The notes: generated by a model from the sequence alone, not told the origin. Shown: positions 42,790 through 51,786, counted from the stretch's first letter. The stretch is 64,000 nt of DNA from GCA-2746795 sp964643965 (GCA_964643965.1 CAZXVH010000012.1:1-64000), one strand, 5' to 3'. Made by a program: numbers and translations.

Positions 42790-42814
42790 AGCCCGGCCAA
42801 GCCGGGCTTTTTTT
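42790..42814 (+). terminator. Terminator of the bc operon
   Basis: A perfect 8-bp GC-rich stem AGCCCGGC / GCCGGGCT with a 3-base loop runs directly into seven T. Confidence 0.93.
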
Positions 42815-42910
42815 ATGTGAATACGGAAGATTTTTCTTGGCGTTTGCCACAAGCGCCACTATATTTAAATTCACCAAGAAATCCGGGTTGATTTTCGTAA
42901 GTATGAAAAG

Positions 42911-42939
42911 TTGACGTCTGGCGTTACAGCCGTTATGAT
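42911..42939 (+). promoter_or_regulatory. Promoter of glnN
   Basis: TTGACG (42911-42916), 17-bp spacer and TATGAT (42934-42939). The predicted transcript starts near 42946, leaving a leader of about 160 bases that contains the hairpin at 42988-43037. Confidence 0.65.
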
Positions 42940-42987
42940 GGTGACGGTAATTTGCATAATTTATTTCAACCAAATAGTGACCCGGCC

Positions 42988-43037
42988 AAGACGCCCCTAA
43001 ACATAACTTGATGTTATGTGAAATGGGCGTCTTTTTT
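42988..43037 (+). terminator. Compound terminator in the glnN leader, probable attenuator
   Basis: An outer 9-bp stem AAGACGCCC / GGGCGTCTT encloses an inner 7-bp stem ACATAAC / GTTATGT and ends in TTTTTT. It lies downstream of the predicted glnN promoter and 70 bases before the glnN start, so transcription must read through it to reach the gene. I see no consensus of the known glutamine (glnA) riboswitch. Confidence 0.7.
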
Positions 43038-43106
43038 GTTGGTGGGATGCTTTGAGACCCATCACCCCACCAAAAAAAACATATTTTTAGCAAGGAGCTT
43101 TAAACG

Positions 43107-45278
43107 ATGAGTGGAAATATTACCCGTTTGAACGCGATAGCTGCCATCAACAGCTATGCGCCGATTAAGCAGCAGTTGAACTTTGCGGAAACGCCAACCC
43201 GTGATCTGTTCAACGCCAATGTCTTCAGCACGGCCGTTATGAAAGAGCGGCTACCGATGGCAGTCTACAAGTCGGTATTGGCCACCATTGAGCAAGGCGA
43301 ACCGCTGGACATCTCCATGGCCGATGCCGTGGCCAACGCCATGAAAGATTGGGCCATTGAAAAAGGAGCCACCCATTACGCCCATGTCTTTTATCCGTTG
43401 ACGGGGTTAACGGCCGAGAAACACGACAGCTTCCTCTCCCCCGATGGCAACGGCAGCGCCCTGGCTGAATTCTCTGGCTACCAGTTAATTCAAGGTGAAC
43501 CGGACGGTTCCAGCTTCCCCACTGGCGGTATTCGCCCCACCTTTGAGGCGCGGGGTTACACCGCCTGGGACGTGACCAGCCCGGCCTATATTTTAGAAAA
43601 TCCCAACGGCACCACTTTGTGTATTCCCACCGCCTTTGTCTCCTGGTCAGGGGAAGCGCTGGACAAGAAAACGCCCGTCCTGCGTTCCAACCAGGCGATC
43701 AATGCCCAGGCTCAGCGCATTCTGGCCCTGTTCGGCGATAATGGCAGGTGCATGGTAACAGCCACGGCCGGCCCGGAACAAGAGTATTTCCTCATCGACC
43801 GTAACTTTTATTACGCCCGCCCTGATTTGCTGACGGCCGGCCGTACCCTGTTTGGCGCTCCTTCCCCCAAAGGGCAGGAGTTCGATGATCATTATTTTGG
43901 CGCCATTCCCGAACGGGTCTTGGGCTACATGCTGGAATGTGAAGCGGAACTGTTCAAATTAGGCGTCCCCGTCAAAACCCGTCACAATGAAGTGGCCCCC
44001 GGCCAGTTTGAAGTGGCGCCGATGTATGAAAACGCCAACGTGGCCACCGACCACCAACATATTTTGATGACCACCCTCAAGCGCGTCGCTCCCAAATACG
44101 GCATGGTCTGTCTCTTGCATGAAAAACCGTTTGCCGGTATTAACGGCTCCGGTAAACATGTCAACTACTCGTTGGGCAGCGCCACTTTGGGCAACTTGTT
44201 GGAACCGGGCGATACGCCGCATGAAAATATGCGCTTCCTCGTCTTCACCGTGGCTGTCATTCGCGCCGTCAGCAAATATGCGCCGCTGCTGCGTTCTGTG
44301 GTGGCTTCGGCCGGCAATGATCATCGCCTGGGCGCGAATGAAGCGCCGCCGGCCATTATCTCCATCTTTCTGGGCGATCAACTCACCGATGTTTTTGAGC
44401 AAATTGTGTCATCTGGTGGAGCCACCTCGTCTAAGCCATCTGGCACGTTGACGTTGGGCGTCGATACCCTGCCCCCCCTGCCTCTGCACGCTGGCGACCG
44501 CAATCGCACCAGTCCGCTGGCGTTTACCGGCAATAAGTTTGAGTTCCGGGCGGTGGGTTCTAACCAATCCATCGCCATGCCCATTGCCGTCTTAAATACG
44601 GCCGTGGCCGAATCGCTGGATTACATGGCCACCCGCCTGGAAGCGGAAAACGGGAACTTGAATGATGCGGTGCAGGCTTTGCTCAAAGAGATTCTGGATG
44701 AGCATGGCTCCATTTTGTTTAATGGCAATGGTTACTCTGAAGAATGGCATCTGGAGGCCGCCAGACGCGGTCTGCCCAATTTGCGCACGACGGTAGAAGC
44801 CTTGCCTGCTTTTGGTAGCCCGGAAGCAGTGGCCTTGTTTGAGAAATATGCTGTTTTATCTAGGCGTGAAGTAGAAAGTCGCCTGGAAGTACACCTGGAA
44901 ACGTATGCCAAGGCGATCCATGTGGAAGGGAAGTTGGCTTTGGAAATGGGGCGCACGATGATTTGGCCGGCCGCCATTCGCCATCAGAATGATTTGGCGA
45001 TGACTTGTGCTAATTTAAAAGCGGTTGGCTATGAGTTTGATACCAATACGCTAGACAAGGTGACTGAATTGGTGAAACTGCTGCAAGACAGCATGATTGA
45101 TCTGGAAGTAACGCTGGCGCATGAAGCGGATTCTGTGATGGCGGAAGCGCAGTATGCTTGTGAAAAGGTGATGCCGCAGATCGATCTGGTGCGTAAATAC
45201 GCTGATGCCTTGGAAGGGTATGTGGCGGATGATTTATGGCCCCTGCCCACTTATCAGGAGATGTTGTTTATTAAATAG
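43107..45278 (+). CDS. glnN: Glutamine synthetase type III
   Basis: Protein of 723 aa, the length of GSIII enzymes. Landmarks: VFSTAVMKERLPMAVYKSV near the N-terminus, HVFYPLTGLTAEKHDSFL, TAGPEQEYFLIDRNFYYARP, KTRHNEVAPGQFEVAPMYEN, GINGSGKHVNYSL and HRLGANEAPPAIISIFLGD, which together form the metal, ATP and glutamate sites. It makes glutamine from glutamate and ammonia using ATP. AAGGAG lies before the ATG. It stands alone behind a leader terminator, which fits nitrogen-dependent control. A strong terminator follows. Confidence 0.96.
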   Translation: MSGNITRLNAIAAINSYAPIKQQLNFAETPTRDLFNANVFSTAVMKERLPMAVYKSVLATIEQGEPLDISMADAVANAMKDWAIEKGATHYAHVFYPLTGLTAEKHDSFLSPDGNGSALAEFSGYQLIQGEPDGSSFPTGGIRPTFEARGYTAWDVTSPAYILENPNGTTLCIPTAFVSWSGEALDKKTPVLRSNQAINAQAQRILALFGDNGRCMVTATAGPEQEYFLIDRNFYYARPDLLTAGRTLFGAPSPKGQEFDDHYFGAIPERVLGYMLECEAELFKLGVPVKTRHNEVAPGQFEVAPMYENANVATDHQHILMTTLKRVAPKYGMVCLLHEKPFAGINGSGKHVNYSLGSATLGNLLEPGDTPHENMRFLVFTVAVIRAVSKYAPLLRSVVASAGNDHRLGANEAPPAIISIFLGDQLTDVFEQIVSSGGATSSKPSGTLTLGVDTLPPLPLHAGDRNRTSPLAFTGNKFEFRAVGSNQSIAMPIAVLNTAVAESLDYMATRLEAENGNLNDAVQALLKEILDEHGSILFNGNGYSEEWHLEAARRGLPNLRTTVEALPAFGSPEAVALFEKYAVLSRREVESRLEVHLETYAKAIHVEGKLALEMGRTMIWPAAIRHQNDLAMTCANLKAVGYEFDTNTLDKVTELVKLLQDSMIDLEVTLAHEADSVMAEAQYACEKVMPQIDLVRKYADALEGYVADDLWPLPTYQEMLFIK

Positions 45279-45360
45279 CTGTTTCCACTCTCTGGCAGAT
45301 GCGCATACGCTTTGGCGAGCGTCCCTGCGCATTCGCCTCTTTTATCATTGATTTTGTTGA

Positions 45361-45388
45361 CCCCTCTCGTGTCTGAGAGGGGGTTTTT
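45361..45388 (+). terminator. Terminator of glnN
   Basis: A perfect 8-bp stem CCCCTCTC / GAGAGGGG with a 6-base loop is followed by G and TTTTT. It lies about 80 bases after the stop. The rest of the ~300-bp spacer up to 45574 shows nothing else. Confidence 0.9.
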
Positions 45389-45574
45389 GTTTTAAATGTG
45401 CTTGATTGTGCTCTTCCTGATCAACGATAGATTAACGGTGCTGTGTTTTAGTAAGGATGTACCGGGGAATAAAACGGCCGTTATCCTCACCAAAGCCAGT
45501 ACATCGTATCCCTAACGGCAACTGGTCGCGGCAAAATTTTATCAACTCATCAACCAGTTTCAGGAGGAACCCTA

Positions 45575-46837
45575 ATGCCTATCTATTCGTTTGTTCAAAA
45601 CAAAACCATCTTATTCTGTGTCATTGTTCTGCTGGCTAGCATGATGGTGGCTTGTAATTTTAGCAGCATGACGCCGGTGGAATCCGCCCAGTCTGGCGCC
45701 AACGCCGTTAGTACGCAGGTGGCGCAAACCGTCGAAGCGCAAGTGATTGCGACGCAAATTGCCGCCAGAAATACCGCGGTCGCCGGTATGCCTGACACTG
45801 TGACCGCAGAACCAGGAGTCGTAGAAACGCAAATCGCGATGACGGTGGCGGCGCAGGGGAACGAAGCCAATGCTGAACTGGCAGCGACAACGGCGGCGCT
45901 GGTGGCAGTGGAGAGGCAAATGGAGAGAACGGCCGTTGCCCTCGCCAGCACTCAAACCGCAAACAATTACATACAACAAACCCGGAACGCCCAAGAAGCC
46001 CTGGCCCTGCAGCAAGCCAACGCCACGCCCGCAGTCCGCGCCATCCTCGATTCCGTCAATGTGCGCAGTGGCCCCGGCACAGAATATCGGGTGATCAGCA
46101 ATTTGCGCAACAATGACATTGTGCCCGTCGTGGCCAAAAGCGGAGATGGCGAATGGTTTATTGTGGAGATGCCCGGAGGCTTTCGTGGTTGGGTGCATGA
46201 TTCAGTAACAGACCCCGTCTTGGCCCAGGCCATGGCTAAAGTGGGATTTGCCGCCACCATACCGCCGCCCCCCACCTTCACGCCGACGCCCACCAACACC
46301 CCCACGCCAGTTCCTGTTAATACAGAAGGGTGGGTGTATGTGAACAATGTGGGCGAAGATGACATCTGCTATCTCTATATTTCCCCCAGCAGCAGCGATA
46401 GTTGGGGCAACGACCGCTTAGGCTCAAGCGTATTGTACAGTGGCAGCGCCATTAATATCGTGGTGGATTTTGGCTGGTATGATCTCAAAGCAGAAGGGTG
46501 TGATGGGAATCTAATAACCGAACTTGAAGTCTATGTGCCCCAAGGCGGCAGCTATAGTTGGACGGTGGCCATTGATCTATTTGCCCCTGCGGGCACAACC
46601 CTGACCATTGAGAACTGGCTTGACGATACCGTGTGCTACCTTTACATTTCACCGTCCACCAGCAGTGGTTGGGGCAATGATTGGTTGGGAGATGATGTGC
46701 TAGACCCTTATGAGAGCATGACCTTAACCCTCAACCCGGACACATATGATATGAAGATTACAGATTGTGCTGGCAATGAAATTGAGGTCTTATGGGATAT
46801 TTACCTTAGCGGCGAGAGTTATTGGATGCTTGAATAA
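45575..46837 (+). CDS. SH3b-domain lipoprotein with duplicated C-terminal domain
   Basis: Protein of 420 aa. A lipoprotein signal (VLLASMMVACN) leads to an Ala/Thr/Gln-rich helical stretch (40-150), then a bacterial SH3 domain at about 155-210 (ILDSVNVRSGPGTEYRVIS to GGFRGWVHDS), a TPTPTNTPTPVPV linker, and two copies of a ~75-residue domain (DDICYLYISPSSSDSWGNDR and DDTVCYLYISPSTSSGWGND). Each copy has two cysteines, probably a disulfide. Bacterial SH3 domains often bind cell-wall peptide or glycan. I know no function for the duplicated domain. AGGAGGAA supports the start. Confidence 0.85.
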   Translation: MPIYSFVQNKTILFCVIVLLASMMVACNFSSMTPVESAQSGANAVSTQVAQTVEAQVIATQIAARNTAVAGMPDTVTAEPGVVETQIAMTVAAQGNEANAELAATTAALVAVERQMERTAVALASTQTANNYIQQTRNAQEALALQQANATPAVRAILDSVNVRSGPGTEYRVISNLRNNDIVPVVAKSGDGEWFIVEMPGGFRGWVHDSVTDPVLAQAMAKVGFAATIPPPPTFTPTPTNTPTPVPVNTEGWVYVNNVGEDDICYLYISPSSSDSWGNDRLGSSVLYSGSAINIVVDFGWYDLKAEGCDGNLITELEVYVPQGGSYSWTVAIDLFAPAGTTLTIENWLDDTVCYLYISPSTSSGWGNDWLGDDVLDPYESMTLTLNPDTYDMKITDCAGNEIEVLWDIYLSGESYWMLE

Positions 46838-46960
46838 TAATCTGGATGCAGCTACACTTTTGGCCAAAGGTTGGGTCTGTCGCAGGGGCAACGATACTGC
46901 GACAGACTCTCGCTTTACCCCAACAATTCAACTCGTTTATTATCGGATAAGGATCACGAC

Positions 46961-47587
46961 ATGATTATTTCTAAGGCGGACAAATATAAGCAATCTGTTT
47001 GCACACTGCTGATGATACTGATAAGCGCCACTCTTTTAGCAGCATGTGGTGAAACAAATGTCACGCCAGAAACAGAAGTCCCGGATTGGCGCCAGGCGAC
47101 CCTGGAAGCGGAGGAGGCGGAGACTGGTTTGTCCCCTTCAAAGAGTGCACAGCCAATCGAGTCCGCCCCTTCCGATGCCGCCACACCCATTACCACGCGG
47201 CTGGTTCTGGCCAAAGCGCCCTCCGTGAACGAAACGGTGGCCCTGACCTTCACCATCTCCTCTATTCTGGATGCGCCCGGAACCAGCGCCACCATTATTC
47301 TGCCGGAGGGCGCCGTTCTGGTGGCGGGTGATTTAGCCTGGACGGGGGATCTCAAAGCCAATGAACCCCAAACAGTTGCCGCCACTATCTCATTTGAGCG
47401 TGAAGGGAAGTGGACGATTGAGGGCAAAGCCTTGCATGAGGTAGGTAACGGCGATGTCTGGGGGGACGCTGCTTATATCTACCTCACTGTTTCTGACGAC
47501 GCTCACTTTGGCTTTCCCACAGAATCGCCCGCAGATGCTTCTGGCGAGGAAGCGCCCCCACCCCCATCAGTAGACCCAGCCCCATAA
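46961..47587 (+). CDS. Lipoprotein with a domain shared with the downstream peptidase
   Basis: Protein of about 208 aa from ATG 46961, chosen for AAGGA upstream and because it gives a lipoprotein signal (LISATLLAACGE). An in-frame ATG at 46871 would add 30 residues before the signal. The mature part (about 65-190) is a beta-rich domain: VNETVALTFTISSILDAPGT, ILPEGAVLVAGDLAWTGDLK, GDVWGDAAYIYLTVSDD. The same domain occurs near the N-terminus of the 718-aa peptidase at 47887. The tail is Pro/Ser-rich. The function is unknown, probably extracytoplasmic. Confidence 0.8.
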   Translation: MIISKADKYKQSVCTLLMILISATLLAACGETNVTPETEVPDWRQATLEAEEAETGLSPSKSAQPIESAPSDAATPITTRLVLAKAPSVNETVALTFTISSILDAPGTSATIILPEGAVLVAGDLAWTGDLKANEPQTVAATISFEREGKWTIEGKALHEVGNGDVWGDAAYIYLTVSDDAHFGFPTESPADASGEEAPPPPSVDPAP

Positions 47588-47632
47588 ATCTTGACGTTTT
47601 CGAGTGAGATCCGTCAGGTTTAATTTAGATAC

Positions 47633-47839
47633 ATTTTCGTAAACCTGAGTGGACATCAAGAAAACAATTGAGTAATAAATGCGGGACGATTTTGTAAATC
47701 ATCTGAGCGATTTGTAGAATTGTTCGACAAAGTGATTCCCCCGGTTCATTTTTTAATTGGTAACCAGGGTTAGATGTATTGTAAGGGTAAGTTAAGAAGA
47801 TTGATTCCTCTTTATAACCCAAAACTTGTTTACGAAAAT
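47633..47839. repeat. Inverted-repeat-bounded intergenic segment
   Basis: ATTTTCGTAAAC (47633-47644) and its exact complement GTTTACGAAAAT (47828-47839) bound a 207-bp AT-rich segment without a gene. No convincing target duplication or transposase is seen. It could be a small non-autonomous element or a long-range RNA stem upstream of the peptidase gene. Confidence 0.45.
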
Positions 47840-47886
47840 ACCCTGAGACACCGTAAATAAGAAATCAATAAATTAGGAGAACAACT

Positions 47887-50043
47887 ATGCGTTTATTAAG
47901 TGACAAGTTCACCAGGAAAATTTTGATCGTGGCCATCGTGACTTTGTTTGTCCTTTTGTCAGGAAAAACCGGCACGTCGGCAAGCGAAAATAATATTTTG
48001 GCGCAGCCCGCAGAAAATGCTGCCGGTATTCTGAGTGAATCGGCCACGCCGCTCCAGGCCACATTATCCATTGCCGAATATCCACCGTTGGGTCAACCGA
48101 CGACCCTCACCTGTGAGATTTCCAGTTCACTGGATGCGGCTGGTACGTCGGCGCAAATTGAGCTGCCTGATAACGTCAGATTGCTGGAGGGCAGCCTGGA
48201 TTGGCAAGGGGATTTAATGGCAAATGCGCCCGTTAAATTGACGGCAACTATTGTTTTTGATACGGAGGGGGAAACGGCCGTTTTCTGCCGTGTGCTTCGA
48301 GTGATAGATGAGCAAAACAGGTGGGGGGATTTAGCCGCCCTCTATCTCACAATCGGGCAGACGAAAAGCCAGGTTGGTTTTTTAACGGCGCCGCCTCAGG
48401 AGCGGGATGTACTCGGTGAAATGGCCGAAGCGGGAGAAGGGCAGATCATTGATCAGTCGCCCACACAGCCGGCGCCCTCCCGTGACACGCAATCCTCTGA
48501 ACCGTCATTTAGCGCCGTCCCCACCTCGCCTGATGATACGGCCGCTCCCCATCATGCTGATGAGGCTTCTCCTCAAGGCAACTTAACGATAAACGGCCGT
48601 TGGCGCTTCCATAATCGTGAAGACATATTAACCTCAGAACAAATGCTCGTTGAAATAGTCAGGGGAGATAACAGCAACCATTTGGCCTGGTGCTACACAG
48701 ACGTCAATGGTTATTATTCATGTGGCCCATTCACAAACCCGGGAGCCGCAGGCGTCAGAAGCCGATTCCTCTCCTACACTTCCTTTGTCAACAACATACT
48801 CGTCACCGTAAACCCTGATTGGGGTACAGTTGGCAATGCAGCCAATGCCTTCGGCACTACAACCCCTGTGCAAGTTTTTGCGGATGGCACACGCGATATT
48901 GGCTCCTGGCAGGTTAACAACGGCAGCAATTATGAGCGCGCCTATTGGATTACACACGATCTCATCCGCGTTTGGAAATACATCTGGTTTGGCGCCGGTT
49001 CATCCCAGAGTCCGCAAGAAACGACGGGGCCGGCCACGGTGGAATGGAAGATTGACAGCACAGATGGCACCTATTACTCGCGAGGCGGCAACATCCATCT
49101 CGATGGCACAGACCCGCTGTCTAATACGGTGGTGGGTCACGAATATGGCCACAACATTATGTATACAATATATGGCAATTGGATGCCAACCACCTATTGC
49201 CCCAGCCCCCATTACATTCAGAGGATCAGCCATGTCAACTGTGCCTGGACAGAGGGCTGGGCCAACTTCTTGACTATCGCCGTTAATAATGATCCGGTCT
49301 ATCGTTGGGACAGCGGCGCCAGTTTGAATCTGGAAAATCCCACCTGGGGCACAAGCAACTGGGACAATGGGGATGCGGTTGAAGGACGCATCGCTGGCGC
49401 GCTGTGGGATATTCTCGATACCGCCAATGAAAATGATGACCAATATTCAGACGGGGGTATTGCCAATATTTGGGATACTATCTACCACCAAAATGATAAC
49501 AACTTCTCAGAATATTTTACGGCCTGGAAAGCACGCGGACACAACAATAGCAGCGCTGGACCGGTGATGGCTATTTACCAAAACACAATCAACTATCGCA
49601 GCGGACCAGTGAATGATGATTTTGCTAACGCCACGAATATTAACAGCATTCCCTATCTTGTTTCTAATTATAATACGGCCAATGCCACCACACAGGGAAA
49701 TGATCCTGAGTCCCCGTGCGGGTCTAGCAGCACAAGAAAGCAGTCGCGCAGCGTATGGTATCGTTTCACACCGGCCACCACTGGTAATTATGCCATTGAT
49801 ACCTTTGGCAGCAATTACGACACGGTGTTGGCCGTCTGGACTGGCGTCTTCGGCGCACTCACCAATAGAGGCTGTAATGATGATAGTGCTGGGGGATTAC
49901 AATCTTCTCTGACAGTTCAACTTAACAGCGGTACAACCTATTATATTGAGGTGATGCGGTATGGCTCATCCAATGGCGGGCTGCTCACGCTGAACCTTAA
50001 ACGCAATGAGGTAAAAGTCTTTCTGCCGTCGATAATTAAGTAA
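47887..50043 (+). CDS. Secreted HEXXH metallopeptidase-like protein with PPC-type C-terminal domain
   Basis: Protein of 718 aa. A signal sequence (ILIVAIVTLFVLLSGKTGTSAS) is followed by a beta domain shared with the 46961 lipoprotein (about 45-160) and a Pro/Ser-rich linker (180-235). The catalytic region has zinc motif HEYGH at 418-422 and a downstream glutamate E456 in CAWTEGWANFL, a gluzincin-like pair. After residue ~580 comes a PPC-like domain (PVNDDFANATNI, RSVWYRFTPATTGNYAID, SGTTYYIEVMRY). The protein ends VFLPSIIK, resembling the short hydrophobic endings I recall from other Chloroflexota secreted proteins. I infer an extracellular protease; the substrate is unknown. Confidence 0.83.
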   Translation: MRLLSDKFTRKILIVAIVTLFVLLSGKTGTSASENNILAQPAENAAGILSESATPLQATLSIAEYPPLGQPTTLTCEISSSLDAAGTSAQIELPDNVRLLEGSLDWQGDLMANAPVKLTATIVFDTEGETAVFCRVLRVIDEQNRWGDLAALYLTIGQTKSQVGFLTAPPQERDVLGEMAEAGEGQIIDQSPTQPAPSRDTQSSEPSFSAVPTSPDDTAAPHHADEASPQGNLTINGRWRFHNREDILTSEQMLVEIVRGDNSNHLAWCYTDVNGYYSCGPFTNPGAAGVRSRFLSYTSFVNNILVTVNPDWGTVGNAANAFGTTTPVQVFADGTRDIGSWQVNNGSNYERAYWITHDLIRVWKYIWFGAGSSQSPQETTGPATVEWKIDSTDGTYYSRGGNIHLDGTDPLSNTVVGHEYGHNIMYTIYGNWMPTTYCPSPHYIQRISHVNCAWTEGWANFLTIAVNNDPVYRWDSGASLNLENPTWGTSNWDNGDAVEGRIAGALWDILDTANENDDQYSDGGIANIWDTIYHQNDNNFSEYFTAWKARGHNNSSAGPVMAIYQNTINYRSGPVNDDFANATNINSIPYLVSNYNTANATTQGNDPESPCGSSSTRKQSRSVWYRFTPATTGNYAIDTFGSNYDTVLAVWTGVFGALTNRGCNDDSAGGLQSSLTVQLNSGTTYYIEVMRYGSSNGGLLTLNLKRNEVKVFLPSIIK

Positions 50044-50146
50044 ATGAAGAAAAAGCAGGCTGTAGAGATTGGCAATAACAACGCTAAAAACTTTACAGCT
50101 TGCTAGACAATGCGTTTGTCCGGCAGATTATCTACGGAAATGTATG

Positions 50147-50194
50147 GGGAGTTGCTCGATTCTTCACTGTATTGGGCGACTCCCGCTTTTTTTT
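50147..50194 (+). terminator. Terminator of the peptidase gene
   Basis: GGGAGTTGC pairs with GCGACTCCC (one G-U pair) across a 20-base loop, followed by GC and eight T. It lies about 100 bases after the stop. Confidence 0.75.
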
Positions 50195-50211
50195 CTCAAT
50201 CTTGTCTCCCC

Positions 50212-50247
50212 AAAAAACAGCGCCCCCTGTAAAATTACAGGGGGCGC
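50212..50247 (-). terminator. Terminator of ftsZ
   Basis: On the minus strand, a perfect 11-bp stem GCGCCCCCTGT / ACAGGGGGCGC with a 6-base loop is followed by TGTTTTTT, about 65 bases after the ftsZ stop. Confidence 0.92.
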
Positions 50248-50313
50248 TTGCAGAGGGGATGTGTTTCGCGGCTGATAAAATCAGCCGCAAAATTAACCAG
50301 GTGTTGGCGGCAA

Positions 50314-51450
50314 CTATCGCCTGCGTAAAAAGGCAGGGATATCCAGGTTATTAGGGGTAAACTTCGGCTGTACCGGTTCCTTCTCCCGTTCCTCGCGTAC
50401 CGGCGCTGGTTGAGAAGGCGCTGGCTGTCGCTGGGGCGGGGTAGTCACTGGCGTGGCCGAATGGGAATATTGTTGTTGCACCAGTTGGCGACGAGTCAGG
50501 GAACGCTCGAAGCCGGTGGCGATAACTGTGATGCGTAGCTCGTCACCCATATTTTCGTCGATGACAGCGCCGAAAATCATATTGGCGTCCGGGTGCGCTG
50601 TTTCACGGATAATGGCCGCAGCTTGATTGACCTCGTAGAGGCTCATATCCGGCCCTCCGGTGACGTTGAACAAGATGCCATGTGCGCCATCAATGGTCAC
50701 ATCTAGCAGGCGAGAGCTAATCGCTTGTTCTGCGGCAAGGCGGGCGCGATCATCTCCTTCACCATGTCCCACAGCCATGAGGGCCGCCCCGCCTTGTGAC
50801 ATAATCGTTTTGACATCGGCAAAATCCAGGTTGATAAGACCGGGGATAGTGATCAATTCGCTGATGCCTTGAATGCCCTGGCGCAGCACGTCATCGGCCA
50901 TTTGGAAGGATTCAGTGAGGGAGACGCGCTTGTCAGTCAGTTCCAGCAGCCGATCATTGGGGATGATAATGAGGGTGTCCACGTGTTCTTTCAGTTGTTC
51001 AATGCCTTGTTCAGCGGATTTGGTGCGCTGGCTGCCTTCAAAGAGGAAGGGACGGGTGACTACGCCGATGGTTAAAGCGCCCATTTCCCGGGCCGCTTTG
51101 GCGATGACGGGCGCCGCGCCAGTGCCAGTGCCGCCACCCATGCCGGCCGTGACAAACACCATATCGGAGCCTTGAATGACCTCAAAGATATCTTCCATGG
51201 ACTCATTGGCTGCTTTTTCGCCTTGTTCAGGATGGCCGCCTGCGCCTAAGCCGCGCGTCAGCTTGTCGCCAATGCGTACGCGCACGGGGGCATCAGATAA
51301 GATCAGGGCTTGATTGTCCGTGTTGACGGCGATGAAATCGACGCCGGTGACGCCTTCACGGATCATGCGGTTGATGGCATTACAGCCACCGCCGCCCACG
51401 CCAACCACACGAATACAGGCTATATTTTCCAGCTCAGGTGTTCTTTGCAT
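50314..51450 (-). CDS. ftsZ: Cell division protein FtsZ
   Basis: Protein of about 378 aa from ATG 51450, chosen for AGAGGG upstream; an in-frame ATG at 51561 would add 37 non-homologous residues that overlap the neighbouring gene. The tubulin fold has the GTP motif GMGGGTGTGAAPV, VVGVGGGGCNAINRMI at the N-terminus, and the T7 loop NLDFADVKTIMSQGGAALM. A Pro/Gln-rich linker (320-365) ends in the conserved C-terminal peptide NLDIPAFLRRR, which docks FtsA/SepF-type anchors. It polymerises into the division ring. No ftsA or ftsQ is adjacent, so it stands outside a dcw cluster. Confidence 0.96.
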   Translation of the reverse strand: MQRTPELENIACIRVVGVGGGGCNAINRMIREGVTGVDFIAVNTDNQALILSDAPVRVRIGDKLTRGLGAGGHPEQGEKAANESMEDIFEVIQGSDMVFVTAGMGGGTGTGAAPVIAKAAREMGALTIGVVTRPFLFEGSQRTKSAEQGIEQLKEHVDTLIIIPNDRLLELTDKRVSLTESFQMADDVLRQGIQGISELITIPGLINLDFADVKTIMSQGGAALMAVGHGEGDDRARLAAEQAISSRLLDVTIDGAHGILFNVTGGPDMSLYEVNQAAAIIRETAHPDANMIFGAVIDENMGDELRITVIATGFERSLTRRQLVQQQYSHSATPVTTPPQRQPAPSQPAPVREEREKEPVQPKFTPNNLDIPAFLRRR

Positions 51451-51469
51451 CTTGCTACCCTCTTGATTC

Positions 51470-51682
51470 TTACAATAACGTCGCTTTGTTGCCCGGGCGG
51501 GGATCGTAACGACTGGCATATTGTTCCAGAGTGGATTTTTCCACCAACCATTTGTTGCCAAATTTGATGGCCGGCAATTTCCCCTGGCGGATGAGTCTCC
51601 TCACCGATTCCGGGTGAATATTCAGGCGATCACTGACTTCTTGTACGCCTGCGTAGTTGTCTAATAAATCATCTTTTGCCAT
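51470..51682 (-). CDS. Small excisionase-type helix-turn-helix protein
   Basis: Protein of 70 aa, essentially one MerR/Xis-type helix-turn-helix: YAGVQEVSDRLNIHPESVRRLIRQGKLPAIKFGNKWLVEKSTLEQY. The wing GKLPAIKFGNKWLV is typical of the HTH_17 family, which includes phage excisionases and small stand-alone regulators. It ends 19 bases before ftsZ on the same strand, so the two may be one unit. A promoter with several TGTTGTA half-sites lies just upstream, which suggests that the protein controls itself and perhaps ftsZ. No phage gene is nearby. Confidence 0.85.
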   Translation of the reverse strand: MAKDDLLDNYAGVQEVSDRLNIHPESVRRLIRQGKLPAIKFGNKWLVEKSTLEQYASRYDPRPGNKATLL

Positions 51683-51713
51683 ACGACCCTGCTTCTTCAG
51701 GCAATGCGGGATA

Positions 51714-51786
51714 TTACAACAATTCTACTGTTGTAAAAATACAACAAAACATAAGATCTGTCAAGTGTTATGTTGAGATTGTACAA
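51714..51786 (-). promoter_or_regulatory. Promoter with clustered TGTTGTA/TACAACA operators
   Basis: Minus-strand promoter: TTGACA (51759-51764), 17-bp spacer and TATTTT (51736-51741). A perfect inverted repeat TGTTGTA-4-TACAACA (51729-51746) overlaps the -10. A second, TTACAACA-7-TGTTGTAA, spans 51714-51736, and TTGTACAA follows at 51779-51786. This is a strong repressor-site arrangement for the 70-aa HTH protein. Confidence 0.7.

Noticed and set aside
42840..43037. Known glutamine (glnA) riboswitch upstream of glnN
   Set aside because: The conserved core of that motif was not found, so only an attenuator of unknown type is proposed.
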